From Cymbidium sinense (taxonomy: Eukaryota; Streptophyta; Magnoliopsida; Asparagales; Orchidaceae): a DNA stretch of 64,000 nt. The position numbers and the translations under genes are program-made. The notes beneath the pieces were generated by a model that worked only from the letters and a program-made list of their open reading frames with translations, was not told the origin of the DNA and searched no databases. The stretch is from contig CM038221.1 of the NCBI GenBank assembly GCA_021442155.1, positions 48,824,860 through 48,888,859 of the forward strand, written 5' to 3'. This document shows, piece after piece, positions 1 through 11,385 of this stretch. Numbering within the stretch: position 1 is the stretch's first letter; every line of letters starts with the position of its first letter.

Positions 1-111
1 TGTATGAATGAATATCGAGCGAGCGGAAGCAATGACGCACAAATTTGAACTAAAATTGACCCCGACTTGAACCAAATTAGGGTAAATAAAATATTTAAAA
101 AATGCAAATCT

Positions 112-119
112 TATAAATA
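112..119 (+). promoter_or_regulatory. Candidate TATA box of LTR B
   Basis: TATAAATA is followed about 30-40 bases later by a C/T-rich stretch (about 145-325) of the kind often found in plant leaders. The motif is seen; promoter function is inferred. In copy 2 the matching place reads 'aaaaatacccaaat', so the box is not conserved there. Confidence 0.4.
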
Positions 120-144
120 CCCCTCTTAAAACCCTAAATCTTAA

Positions 145-288
145 TTTTTCCTATTCTCCCTCCCTCTCCCACAGCCGACAACTCTCTCCCTCTCTCTCAT
201 AAACTCTCTCCCTCTCTCCCGTAAGTCCACTCCCTCTCTATCTCTCTCTCTCCCTCTCTCCCTCTCTCCCTCTCTCTCTGTCTCTCTA

Positions 289-319
<31 letters not shown>

Positions 320-325
320 TCCATT
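145..325 (+). repeat. CT-rich microsatellite (CTCTCC/CT)n
   Basis: This is an almost pure pyrimidine tract built of CTCTCCCT and (CT)n blocks. It lies just downstream of the TATA-like box and probably belongs to the transcribed leader of the B unit. Confidence 0.9.
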
Positions 326-552
326 TCTCACTCCCAGTTCACGTCTTTATAGTGCAGGTGGAGTTTTCATGCGAAGCGATCGATGACAACTATAGTAAAA
401 CACTTCGACCTTTTCACATCACACCCGTGGTAGCTTAATAGCAGCTTTGGTGCCCCCCCGTGAGTGCCCTTTGTGCACTTGCGCTCCCCTAGGCGTCCGT
501 GTGCAGTGAGCACCCCATGCTTTCCCGCACACCGCTGCCTATTTTGACCATA

Positions 553-1405
553 AGTACCCATACATGCCTTTCTTGGCGTGGCAGGGAAACCTGTGTTTAC
601 TTATTTACTATAAGTATCCATACATGCCTTTCTTGGTGTGGTGAGAAAATTTATACTTGCTTGCTTGTGTATAAGTACCCGTACACGATTTTCTTGGCGT
701 GGCGGGAAAATCTGTTTCAACGGGTATCTTAGAGACCCATAAATGCCTTTCTTGGTTTGGTGGGAAGGCGCATTCAGGTCGTGGTTTATACCACCCATAC
801 ACGCCTTTCTTGGCATCTTTGGGCGGGCAAACATGCAAGTAACATATAGGGACGGCCAGATCTTTGCCAAAATATTAACCACTTGATGGGACGCATAGCT
901 TGATAGTAAACTATGTTATGATATAAAATTATTATTTGAACTAACTTGTAGGTGTATAAGTTTTTGTACATGCCTTTGTTGGCGTAGCAGGGAAATATGT
1001 TTCAGCAAGTACCTTAAAGCCCCACAGATGCCTTTCTTAGCATGGTGGGAAGGTGCATTCAGGCCTTAGTTTATACCCATACGCTTTCTTGGCGTGGTGC
1101 CTACATCAGTAGCCTATATGGGGACGACAGAGATACAAATCGCCAATTTTTTACACTGACATGATTAATAAACTTCTTAATAGAAATTTAATAATAAAGC
1201 TAAAATTATTGTTTGAACTTGATATTGCAAATATATAAGTACTTGTACATGCCTTTCTTGGCGTGGCAGGGAAATGTGTCTCATATAGGTACTTTAGAGA
1301 CCTATACATGTCTTTCTTGACATGGTGGGATGACAAATTTTGCCATGGTGTTTACACCACCCATACATATATTTCTTGGTATGGTGGGCGTTTAGCCCCT
1401 ATGTG
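553..1405 (+). repeat. Palindromic about 60-bp tandem array in LTR B
   Basis: About eleven degenerate units share the core CCATACATGCCTTTCTTGG followed by CGTGGNGGG. They start near 553, 613, 674, 735, 793, 958, 1020, 1075, 1236, 1299 and 1358. Units fall into three groups (553-845, 958-1110, 1236-1400) separated by AT-rich spacers of about 100 bases, giving a higher-order period. Most units can fold as a six-base stem around a TTTCTT loop, for example CATGCC/GGCGTG at 563-580 and CATGTC/GACATG at 1307-1324. The unit has no coding logic. Short frames on both strands here are by-products of the repeat. Confidence 0.8.
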
Positions 1406-2756
1406 GGGATGATCGAGGAGAAATTGTCAAAATTTTATCTAAAATTTTTTTTACTTATAATGAAATTCAGTTAAAACAAGTAATATTATACAAATCTCTT
1501 ATGTTTAAATTTATGCTGAATCAAGTACACCCGCATGGGCCTGACAGTACATTGAATGCTTAAATTTAAGTGTTTGAGGATGTTGCGTGAGTTGCTTCTT
1601 GGTTGGATATTAGGACCGGGTCCGAGTTAACAAAACCTAAAATCAAATGATGTTATTATAATATCTTCAATCTAATAAAATATCTGAGAAGCTAATTCTA
1701 TCATATGACATCAAATCTGATCTCTATTATTAAATTAATAGAGTTGACAAGATCTGAAATAGCGAAATAATAAACCACCCCGATGATGGCCGTGTTGAAT
1801 GGAGATCTCAACTGGAGGAGATACTTCTATCAAAATATGATTATTATTTCAAAACATAAATTGACTTAGTTTGAATATCAATCTAAATGCAAAATTTAAA
1901 CTATTATTATGCTATAAATGTCTAAGTGAAATTCAATATTAAAAACTTAAAGCCAAAAATTCAACTCGCCTTCTGTAATAGTTTGTTAAAGGTGACAAAT
2001 TAAAAAACTCTAACTCACAAAGGAGCCAAAGTCAAATCAAGTACATAACTATGTTTACTCTCAAAGAATCTCATGCTAGTAAGGATGTGGCCCATGTCTT
2101 CTGACTATGTGGCTTGGATGAGGCTCCACATAATCGATTCACGACAAAGTTCTCTAAGGGTGGTTGTTGCCATATTTATATTAGTCGCTATCCGTATGCT
2201 CCTCAATGGCTCTGCCCTTTGAGTTGTGAATCATAGGGTATACTTTGGAAAAAATGCTCTCTGTTAGCTAAGGTAGACTTGTATTTCTCCCTTAGATAAT
2301 CTCTCCATCTGGATACAGGATAACCCATGTTCTTGAGGATCCTTTGGTTAGGTTGGGTCGACTACCTCCTATGACTAAGTTCACTAGGGATTGTGATATC
2401 CCAGGATGATGGAACCATGGCTAGATCAGGTGCATCATCATTCCCTCAACCATCCACTTTAAGGTAAATATAACCAATTTCATAAATCTAAATTTCAAAA
2501 CTCCACATGTTCTTTATATATGCATAAGAGACTAACTAGCCTTAATCGAAAGTTCTCTCTCAGCATTGAGAGTGGTAATTGACTATAGGTTCTTGCGCCT
2601 ATAGGAAACTTGGAACCAGATCTAAAGTCTTCACCAAATGAGGATGAAATCTCTGGGTAGTGTCTTATCTACTTCCATTACCCCAAAAATTATCTGCTTA
2701 AATTATACTCTCTTCATCGAGAGATCAGTGGAAAATTTTTGGAACCCACAAGTTTT

Positions 2757-3632
2757 TTCTAAATAAATAATAGCTAACCATCTTGCAATGCATATGACTT
2801 GCTTACATGGTTTTAAAATGTAGGAGAGTTAGCTGGATGCCACTCTAGGTGGTAATAAGTCCAACAGTCAGGTGATTTACTCTCTCTTATGGAGGTAAAC
2901 CATATACCAACTTTCACTTTAGATTCAGGTAGTGCTTTGGCCCTCACCAAAGCTCCCTAGATTTAGGATCTGAGGTTGCTATTTCCCTTTGCAGGCTACA
3001 AGCATAAATCTTCACCTCTTAGGTATTTCAACAATCTTGTATTGTGAAATTATAAGTCCTAGATTTCTAATAAAATTTCAACTCAAATAAATAATTCTCT
3101 TCAATTTCAAATAAATAAAGCCCAACCATAGAATAGATTGGAGTATTCACTAGGCTTCCTAGTATCATGAACATTTCCTACTTATCTCCTTTGGCTTCAA
3201 TAATAACTCTCTCCCTTTGATCCATCCCACTTGATCTTCTAAAATATAACCAATTTATTGATAGTCCAATCTTTGAATTCTTTGGAGAAAATAATAGCCT
3301 ACTTTAACTAGAGTATTCTTAAGGGATTTATTTTCTTTAGGATGTAATTAACTATGGGGGCTTGCCCTCATAAGAATTTTAGATCCCAATTTAAATAAAC
3401 CTTACTTATTCATCCATGTAAAGTAGGGGAAAATTTTTTGGTATATATGAAGACTCATCATGCCTTAGGGATCCTTATTAAGTGATTAGGTCCATTGTAG
3501 GGTAGTGACTTCTATCTCTCGAGATACTACACTATTACTCAATGTCGTACCCGATCACCCTAATAAGTATATCCTCAAATCTGCATGGTGTACCCCTCAC
3601 ATATACACACACAACACAAAAATAAACACCAT
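2757..3632 (+). mobile_element. LTR A, 3' terminal fragment (copy 0a)
   Basis: This matches the last 0.9 kb of LTR A2 (about 40340-41213) and of copy 0b (about 5072-5950). Shared landmarks include 'tctcttatggag', 'gctccctagatttaggatctgagg', 'atgtaattaactatgggggcttg' and the terminal 'aataaacacca'. It begins immediately after LTR B and ends where copy 0b begins, so it is a truncated piece and not an intact LTR. Confidence 0.7.
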
Positions 3633-5950
3633 AAACACTTAGTTATTTTGTGTAAGCCAAAGGAAACAAAAGAAAATATTAAGTAATAAATTTTCAAAGC
3701 AATTAAATTATTCAAAGAGAAATTAACCCTTTATAAATTAAATCCTCCACACTTAGCAAAATTATAACTCTAAAGCCTAGTTAAGACATACCACATAAGC
3801 CTTGATGCACACACTTTAGACTAAGTTCCCACTTCTAGCTTTATGTTAGGGCGGTGTATAGTTTATTTATGCTTGTTTTGTAATGTATTATTATAGACTA
3901 GTTGTTATGGTGTATGTGCGTAGTCAGGATGTTAGGTCATTATTAGCCTAATCATATTTTCTATAAGGGGCCAAGCATAAGGGGCCGTTGTAATAAAAAT
4001 ATAAATGCTTTTGTTGTGCATTTTGCTTATACATCTAAGAATAACCCAAGTTAGGACAAGTGGGCTTGATTACCCATGTGTGGGGTGCTAAGTCCAAATT
4101 ATTGATATAATTGCTTGGGTTGTATGGTGTGTTTAGCTATATTTATTTTGTAGGTATAGTTAAATTTACTTTTCTTCTTTTAATGTAATTTTACATTAGG
4201 ATTAGGATAAGTGTTATGGGAGATTAGGATGAGCATTGATTATAAGACCAAGTCTTATATACCATTTGATGCCTTTGGAGCAAGCAACATCCAAATCAAG
4301 CCAAAAGGGAGAAAGAAATGGAGCAAATCAAAATGAAGAAATGAAAATTGAAGAGTAAAGAATGGAGGATGAAGAATGAAGATATCTATAATACTTATCA
4401 TTTTATAATTATAATAATTCTTTATAATTCAAATTGTATAAGGGTAGAGCTCAGCTAATCATATTTCTTTTCGGGTTGTACTGCAACACCCGATCGCATC
4501 GGTCTCATATTTATTGCGATAGCTTTATAAAATTGTTTGATGTTTTGTTTAGCTTGTGCATTAGGAAAAGCATGCCTCTTCATAGTTTCTTTATAATTGG
4601 TGATTGCTGTGTGGTCTGGATGTGATTAGGCTCCTAGGATAAAAATTAATTTTTTTACCCAAACTAACAACTCATAACTAAATCTCTAAAATAATTCGTA
4701 ATCTCATGTAAAAGCCTAAGCATTAAATCAAGATAATAAAATATTTAGCAACCACTTAGCTGGATGGTTGTATGTTTAACATCATGCATAATCATCTTCT
4801 TGCACTCTTGTTAAGAGAGGACTTCCATCTTTGCCAGATGAAATGAGCTTAACCTTTAAGAGCCTATGATGGAAGAACACCTCTTTCTCTTTTGATTTAG
4901 CCCATAATCAACTTCTCATGCATTTAAGCATACAAAATCTTATAGCCTATGTCAAAATAAAGAGTCCCAAATTAAACAAAATTTGATAAAAATATATTTG
5001 CATTAGTTTAAGTCACTATTCATACTTCTCATGCTCTAGTCTCTTAGGGAGTGGGTTTAAGGACTTAGTTTCTTTTCTAAATAAATAACAGCTTAAACAT
5101 CTTGTAAAGAATATGACTTGGCCATATGGTTTTAAAATGTAGGAGTTAGCTGGCTACCACTCCAAGTGGTAATAAGTCCAACAGTCTGGTGGTTTATCCT
5201 CTCTTATGGAGATAAATCATATAGACACTTTTGCCTTAGATTTAGTCATGCTTTGGCCCTTGCCAAAGCTCCATAGGTTTAGGATCTGAGGTTGCCATTT
5301 CCCCCTTAGGCTACAGGCATAAATCCTCACCTCTTAGGCATCTTGACAATCTTGTATTGTTAGAGCATAAGTCCTAGCTTTCTAATGAAATGTTAACTCA
5401 AACATATAATTCCTCATCAATCTCAAACATATAAAGCACAACCATATGATAGATTAAAATATTTACTAGGCTTCCTATTATCATGAACATTCCTACTTAT
5501 CTCATTTGGCTTCGATAATAACTCTCTCCTTTTAGTCCATCCCACTTGATTTTCTAAAATACAACCAATTTGTTGATAGTCTATCTTGAATTCTTTGGAA
5601 ACAATCTCTTACTTTAATCGAGAGTATTCTTAAGTGATTCATTTTTCTTAGGATGTAATTAACTATGGGGGCTTGCCCCTATAGGGAAGTTTAGAACCTG
5701 ATTTAAATAAACCCTACTTTATTCATCCATGTAAAGTATGAAAAAAATCTCTGATATATTCGAATACCCATCATGCCTTAAGAGTCTTTATTAGGTGATT
5801 AGGTCCATTGTAGGGTAGTGACTTCTATCTTTTGAGATAGTACACTATTTCTCATTATCATACCTGATCACCTCAATAACTACATCCTCAAATTTGTGTG
5901 GTGTCCCCTTCACATATAGACATAACACTCAACCAAAAATAAATACCACA
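3633..5950 (+). mobile_element. LTR A, 3' part (copy 0b), followed by a PBS-like site
   Basis: This is collinear with A2 from about 38934 to 41213: 'aacacttagttattttgtgt', 'ttatgttagggcggtgta', 'acccatgtgtggggtgctaa', the hairpin cluster at 4440-4520, then the terminal 'aaataccaca'. The upstream two thirds of the LTR are absent. The junction with copy 0a near 3632 shares the microhomology ATAA(A)CACTTAG, which suggests an end-joining or recombination event. It is followed by a primer-binding-like sequence, so it behaves as the 5' LTR of the element to its right. Confidence 0.7.
4440..4520 (+). other. Hairpin cluster in LTR A (copy 0b)
   Basis: The second hairpin (CGGGT/ACCCG, 4472-4492) and the third (ATCGCA 4493-4498 with TGCGAT 4515-4520) are present. 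The first (GGGTAG with CTACCC in the other copies) is broken here, with CTAATC as the right arm. It lies in a region conserved among the three LTR A copies, followed by 'agctttataaaattg'. A role in the LTR transcript, such as the R region or 3' processing, is inferred only. Confidence 0.5.
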
Positions 5951-5958
5951 GATTTTTC

Positions 5959-5978
5959 TAGTGACTTCGCTGGAGAAG
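5959..5978 (+). other. Primer-binding-site-like sequence after LTR copy 0b
   Basis: TAGTGACTTCGCTGGAGAAG lies 8 bases after the LTR-terminal CA. Its form (TGG-GACTC-GCTGGGGA-like, with several C to T and G to A changes) resembles tRNA primer sites of Tat-lineage elements. The tRNA was not identified. The matching place after LTR A1 also contains GGTGACTCC. Confidence 0.55.
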
Positions 5979-7840
5979 GTTCCTCTCTCCATCTCTAGTA
6001 GATGATTGTTGTCTCCAAGCATCGATAGTGGTCTTGGATTTTATGTGAGTCCAAGACTATCTTTCTTTGTTGGCACTAAGCTTATTTCATTCTTAAGAAA
6101 AGTTAGCTGACATCCTTTAGGTTTTAGGACCTCACTCCATGTAGGTCTTGAAACCCTTATTAGGTTCCCCAATAGGTGAGAATAGAATTTAGCAATGAAG
6201 GGAGAGATAATAAACATTTAGAACCTCCTCAGCACTAGGTTGGTGAGCAAGGTTCATCATGAAATTTAAGAAAATAATTTCTTTCACAAAATGACACTTT
6301 CCAAAAGCACTTCTTTTTGAAAAAAGCCACCTTCATTCAACTCACTCAAATTTGTTGAATGAAGATTATATTTTCAAATCATAACAATAAAATTGAAGCT
6401 CCACTCAACATATTTTACATATGCTAGAGTTGAAGTTTCTCTCTTTTTAAAATCAAGAAATCACATACATATCGTCAAAGCATATTATTTAAATCTATTT
6501 AACATACTTAAGATTTGTTAAATAAGTTTCCCCTCTATTTTAGAATCTTATTGGACATGTCATGTATGTCAAAAGAAAGAATGCACATCAAATACATTTG
6601 ATTCCCACTTAACATATCAAAGTTGTTAAGTGAGAATCACATTTTCAACTACATTTGATTCCCACTTAACATATCAAAGTTGTTAAGTGAGAATCTCATT
6701 TTTAAATACATTTGATTCCCACTTAACATATCAAGGTTGTTAAGTGAGGATTTTATTTTCATATGCATTTGATTCCCACTTAACATATCAAGGTTGTTAA
6801 GTGAGGATCTCATTTTCATATGCATTTGATTCCCACTTAACATATCAAGGTTGTTAAGTGAGGATCTCATTTTCATGTCATATTTGATTCCACTTAACAT
6901 ATCAAATTTGTTAAATGAGGATCTTATTTTCATGACATATTTGACTCCCACTTAACACACCAATTTGTTAAGTGAGGACCTCATTTTCATATCACATTTG
7001 ACCTTCATTTAACATACCAAATTTGTTAAATGGGAGTCCCAATCTCAAAACATATATCAATCACATGTGAATTTCACTTAACATATCAAACTTGTTAAGT
7101 GAGAGTCTTATCTTCATAAAATCATATTTGATTCCTACTTAACATACCAAATTTGTTAAGTAAGGATCTCCTTTTTCAAACCATATCACATTTGGGCTTT
7201 CACTTAACATACTAAATTTGTTAAGTGAGGGTCCCCAAATAAAAGCAAAGCATATATCAATCATATTTGACTTTCATTTAACATACCAAATTTGTTAAGT
7301 AAAAGTATCATTTTCAAACATAAATCAAACACATGTGGCTTCTACTTAAAATATCAAATTTGTTAAGTAAGAAGCCCCCAATTTTTAAATCAACACTTCA
7401 CTCATCTCAAGCAAAAAGTATTTCACAAAAAAATCTCAAACACATAATCACAACCTCTTCATAGCATACTCAAATTTGTTAAGTAAAGGTTCATTCAAAT
7501 CATTAATATTTTCAAACAAGATATGCAAAATATAAATATCTCCAAGAAAATCTCTCCTCAATTTTTCAAACCCCACCCAACCTACCTAAATTGGTTGAGT
7601 ATGGGTTCTAAAATCAAATGAATAAAATGGGAAAGCCTCTCCTCTAAATACCAAAATCTCTCCAATAAACCCCACTTAACATACTTGAATTGTTGAAGTG
7701 TGGGTTTAAAACTCCAAATCTATGTTACTCTCTTGGGAACAAATATTAAAGCAGAGATTTGACTCAAGTTATATTTCAACACATGCAGAGGTATAGTACA
7801 GATCAGTTAGTGTCGTTCACTCTTACAGTTAGTACACATG
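5979..7840 (+). other. Long untranslated leader of element 0
   Basis: There is no credible coding frame between the PBS-like site and the gag remnant. The first 350 bases are unique-looking. The rest is filled by the stem-loop array annotated separately. The length, about 1.9 kb, is large for a gypsy leader but not unheard of in Tat/Ogre elements. Confidence 0.5.
6331..7707 (+). repeat. Tandem stem-loop array, about 19 hairpins
   Basis: The repeated unit is about 57-65 bp and carries the inverted repeat CACTTAAC - ATATCAAAGTT - GTTAAGTG. Outer arms usually extend the pairing (GATTC with GAATC). Well-formed examples are at 6331-6364 (11-bp perfect stem CTTCATTCAAC/GTTGAATGAAG), 6496-6524, about 6605-6645, 6658-6700, 6715-6750, 6772-6805, 6830-6860, 6888-6918, 6945-6975, 7003-7035, 7068-7100, 7131-7160, 7195-7230, 7267-7300, 7338-7370 and 7668-7705. 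Units differ in sequence, yet the arms mostly still match. The array is seen directly; any RNA role is inference. Confidence 0.85.
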
Positions 7841-8252
7841 GCTTCCCAGAAGTCGGTCTTCACCTTTCCATTCGGGATGGATTTGGCCTTAGATCGGGCT
7901 AGCCTCCATTAGACTAACTCCATCCATTTGGTTTTCTTCCGCCGAGGATTCAAAGGATCACGTGTTAAGGGGCGACCTCACTCACTCGCCGGATGAGGTG
8001 GCTGGGTAGAATCCAATCATCCATATTGACATGCCCTTTGATTCTGAGTACCCTCTATTGAAGAGGAAGATTGTAGTGGTTCCTACTCCCCGTTCTATGA
8101 TAGTTTTAGCACCTTCCCATCCAACTATCCCTACCATTACTCTAGTGATAGCTACTACCTCCTCATCGGTCACTCCGAAGGGGAAGGCTATCTTAGTCTC
8201 TAAGATAGCCTCCTCCACTTTCGAGGTAGGTACTAGCTCCTGCTCTGCCTTG
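7841..8252 (+). pseudogene. Decayed gag region of element 0, left part
   Basis: This is the stretch between the stem-loop leader and the RTE insertion. It resumes after the LINE at 11401 and eventually runs into a recognisable gag domain at about 12950. The bases around 7840-8252 can be read in short frames only, none long enough to identify a family. It is assigned to the 5' end of gag by position alone. The LINE sits between its two halves with a target duplication, so the two were continuous before that insertion. Confidence 0.4.
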
Positions 8253-8267
8253 TTCACTCATACTCAA
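8253..8267. repeat. Target-site duplication of RTE LINE (left)
   Basis: TTCACTCATACTCAA here matches TTCACTCGTACTCAA at 11386-11400, with 14 of 15 bases identical. The pair defines both ends of the LINE. Confidence 0.9.
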
Positions 8268-8268
8268 T

Positions 8269-8301
<33 letters not shown>

Positions 8302-8310
8302 AACAACAAG
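8268..8310 (-). repeat. (TTG)n tail of RTE LINE
   Basis: The + strand shows ATAACAACAACA-type repeats, which is a (TTG)n-like tail on the LINE's own strand. The same tail appears at the two shorter RTE fragments in the window (48608 and 60123). Confidence 0.85.
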
Positions 8311-8531
8311 CCTTAATCCCATTAGGTGGGGTCGGTTATATGAATCCTTCATCTCCATTGTGTCCTATTATATGTCAAATTCTCATTTAAATCAAGTATA
8401 CTAACATCATTTTTTATACATCTTAACCAAGTCTTTTTAGGTCTACCTCTACCTTTCTTAACATAAGGCAAATCTAATGCATCTACTCTCCTAATCGGAT
8501 CATCGGACGGTCGACGCTTTATGTGGCAAAA

Positions 8532-9870
8532 TCATCTAAGGTGACTCTCCCTAATCTTATCTACCACTTGAGCTACTCCAACTTTTTCCTGAATATACTC
8601 ATTTTGTATTCTATCTCTAAGAGTAAAGCCACTCATCCACCTAAGCATCCTCATCTCTGTAACACTTAACTTAGTCTTATGCTTCTCTTTTATTGGCCAA
8701 CATTCTGCACCATAAGTCATTGCAGGTCTTACCACCATCTTATAAAATTTTCTCTTAAGTTTAAGTGGAACTTTTCTATCACAAAATAGGCCAGATGCAT
8801 TCCTCCACTTCAACCATCCAACTTGAATTCTACTAATAACATCTCCATCTATTTCACCATCATTTTGAACAATAGCGCCTAAATATCTGAAACACTCACT
8901 CTTATTAATGACTTGTTCACCTAATGTTACCACTATAACTTCTACAACTAAAATTACACTCCATATATTTAGTTTTAGATCTACTTAAATGAAAACCTTT
9001 AGACTCTAGAGTTAACCTCCATAATTCAAGTTTCTGTTGGACTCCCTCTCTAGTCTTATCAACAAGAAGAATGTCATCAGCAAAAAACATACACCAAGGT
9101 ACATCTTCTTATAAATGACTAGTAAGAACATCCATAACTAAAGGAAAAAAAAGATAAGGGCTTAAAGTTGATCCTTGATGTAATCCAACTGAAATAGGAA
9201 AATATTTTGTCAATCCTCCTTGTGTTTGGACACAAGTAGCAGCTCTAGTATACATATCCTTAATGACTTGAATATAACCAATATTAACTCTTTTCTATTC
9301 TAGAACTCTCCAAAGAACATCTCTTGAAACCTTATCATAAGCTTTCTCTAAATCAATAAATATCATATATAGATCCTCCTTACTTTCTTTATGCTTCTCC
9401 ATCAAACCCCTTAACAAATGTATAACATCCATAGTAGATCTACCTGGCATGAAACCAAACTGATTGTGAGAAACTTCTGTATCATCGTAACCTATGCTCA
9501 ATTACTCTCTCCCATAATTTTAATGTATGGCACATTAACTTAATTTCTCTATAATTTGCACACTCTTGTGCATCACCTTTATTCTTAAATATAGGAACCA
9601 ACAAACTCTTTCTCCACTCATCTGGCATCTTTTAGTCTTTAAAATGACATTAAAAGATTTGTAAGGTAAGAAATTCCTTGATCTCTAAACATTTCCACAC
9701 TTCTATTGGAATATTATCCGGTCCTACTACTTTTCCACGTTTCATAGTCTTTAAAGCTTCACTAACTTCAGATTTACTAATACAATGATAAAAATGAAAT
9801 TCTTTATTTTTTTAGGGTATTAAGGTTGTTAAAATCAATCGTACTTTCAGATCCTTCATTGAAAAGTTTA
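8532..9870 (-). pseudogene. RTE reverse transcriptase remnant
   Basis: This is the reverse transcriptase domain of the LINE. Recognisable blocks on the - strand are GFMPGRSTMDVIHLLRGLME (about 9470-9410), FIDLEKAYDKV (about 9360-9325), the catalytic FADD at 9084-9073 (plant RTE elements have a [YF]ADD box), SKCFRYLG-like residues near 8895, and the C-terminal PAMTYGAECW block near 8720. The blocks are in several frames with stops between them, so the protein cannot be made. The longest clean stretch is 8933-8532 (133 codons). The order and spacing follow the non-LTR RT family. Low-level expression is not suggested by anything seen. Confidence 0.85.
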
Positions 9871-10559
9871 TCAAAATACCTCATCCACCTATTTTCAATA
9901 TCCTTTTCTAAAAAAAAGCATTTTATTATTTTCATCATTAATACACCTCACTTGAACTATGTCTTTACTTCTCCTATCTCTTTGGTTGGCTAACTTATAC
10001 ATACATCTTTCACCTTCTTTGGTATCTAATCTATTGTATAAAATTCTAAAAGCTAAATTTTTTTCATCATATATTTCTTTCTTAGAATCTCTACAAATCA
10101 CTTTATATCTTTCACAATTCTCTGAGTTTTTACACCTAAATCAAGTTTTATAACAATACTTCTTATTTTTTATCTTTTCTTGCACACTCTGACTCCACCA
10201 CCAACTATTCTTATTAAAAGAAGCTTTTTTTGATTCTCCAAGCACATCTTTAGCAACTTGCTTAATTTTACTTGCTATTTTTTCCCACATAATGTTAGCT
10301 TCCTCATGAACATCTCAAATTCTAATCTCTTGTAGCTTGCTCTTAAAATATTTTTATTTGTGATCTTTAAGTGTCCCCATCTAATTCTAGGACAATAATT
10401 TGGTTTATTTTTTCTCTTACAACCTTTCATCTTAAAATCTAAAACTAACAATCGATGTTGGGTACTTAGATTTTCACTTGGATGACCTTACAATCTTTAC
10501 AATCTAAGCATCTATTTTTCTTATCGAAAAATAATCAATCTATGTTTTACAAGATCCAT

Positions 10560-11160
10560 TTTTATAACTAATAATATGTTCATCTTTTTTCTTAAATAAA
10601 GTGTTAGCAACTTCAAAATCATAAGCTAAAGCAAAATCTAATATAGTCCTACCTTCTTAATTAGTCACTCCAAATCCATAACCACCATGAATACTTTTAA
10701 AATCTTTTACCACTCTACTAACATGTCCATTTAAATCTCCTCCAATAAATACTTTTTCTTCAAGAGGTATCTTTTGTATTAATCCCTCTAATTCATTCCA
10801 AAAATTTTCTTTTGTGCTTACCTCCAAACCTACTTGAGGAGCATAGACATTTATAACATTGATAATCTTAGTATCAATAATAATCTTTAAAGCTATAATT
10901 CTTTTTCCACATCTATTAATATTTATAACATTATCCTTCAAACTTTTATCTATAATCACACCTATACCATTTCTAGTTTGACTTTTACCTGAATACTAAA
11001 GTTTAAAACCTAAACTATCAATCTCCTTGGCTTTCTCCCCAACCCATTTAGTTTTTTGAACACATAAAATATTTATCTTTGTATGATAATATCTATTAAT
11101 TCCATTAATTTACCTATAAGAGTACCTATATTCCAAGATCTTAACCTAATTCTAGTTTCA
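10560..11160 (-). pseudogene. RTE AP-endonuclease remnant
   Basis: This is the N-terminal endonuclease domain that nicks target DNA during LINE insertion. Visible on the - strand are a start resembling LRSWNIGTLIGKLMEL (about 11150-11100), an INVYAPQVG block (about 10860-10830), the catalytic-type GGDLNGHV block (about 10750-10725) and HGGYGFGVTN (about 10690-10657). This is the order of exonuclease/endonuclease/phosphatase-fold endonucleases in RTE elements. A clean frame spans 10959-10657 (100 codons); upstream and downstream parts are shifted or stopped. Confidence 0.8.
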
Positions 11161-11385
11161 TGGACTAACTTCTTGCGCATTCATCCATAATGTGGGAACC
11201 CTTATTTAACACTGACGCACGCGTGGGTTCTAGCACATTTTTCACTGTATTCAAGTCATACAACGCGTCACTTCCAAGGGACGCCCTAGGATTAACATAA
11301 TAATTTAAAGGATTCATGTCATGATTATTTCGATAAGTTTTATGCTGGCTGTCGACTACCTAACACAACCCTACACTTTTCACTT

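Larger units (their letters stand above)
1..2754 (+). mobile_element. LTR-like unit, family B, copy 1 (left end outside window)
   Basis: This non-coding stretch is collinear by eye with about 22215-25015. The shared landmarks run in the same order: a start resembling 'gagtgagtgaaagtgacg', an AT-rich tract ending in 'aataccc', a CT-rich tract, 'aactcacaaaggagccaa' (near 2010 and 24335), 'gttgtgaatcatagggtata', and an end resembling 'tttttggaacccaca'. No open frame in it looks like a protein. The terminal CA, the TATA box followed by a pyrimidine-rich leader, and the lack of coding suggest a long LTR. Its true left end lies outside the window and no internal region is attached. It directly abuts a family-A LTR fragment at about 2755. 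It could instead be a non-coding repeat of another class. Confidence 0.5.
8268..11385 (-). mobile_element. RTE-clade LINE, near full length, non-functional
   Basis: A 3.1-kb element runs on the - strand. Its 3' end is the low-coordinate side, where the + strand reads (ACA)n followed by 'agccttaatcccattaggtgg', the typical tail of plant RTE elements. It carries an AP-endonuclease region (about 11160-10560) followed by reverse transcriptase (about 9870-8530), the RTE order with a single ORF. A 15-bp target duplication flanks it. The reading frame is broken by many stops and shifts, so it is dead. Its length agrees with full-length plant RTE elements of about 3.2 kb. It inserted into the gag remnant of element 0. 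Confidence 0.9.

Noticed and set aside
6649..6951. 100-codon - strand frame with repeated 'MRSSLNNLDMLSGNQM'
   Set aside because: It is the stem-loop array read in frame; several units are 57 or 60 bases, multiples of three, so the frame stays open by chance.
6331..7707. CRISPR-like array
   Set aside because: Regular repeats with short spacers, but spacers are themselves repeated, the context is a plant retroelement, and no cas genes exist.
8031..8270. 79-codon + strand frame before the LINE
   Set aside because: It runs into the target duplication and the CAA tail; the overlapping - strand frame is equally open. At most a piece of decayed gag.
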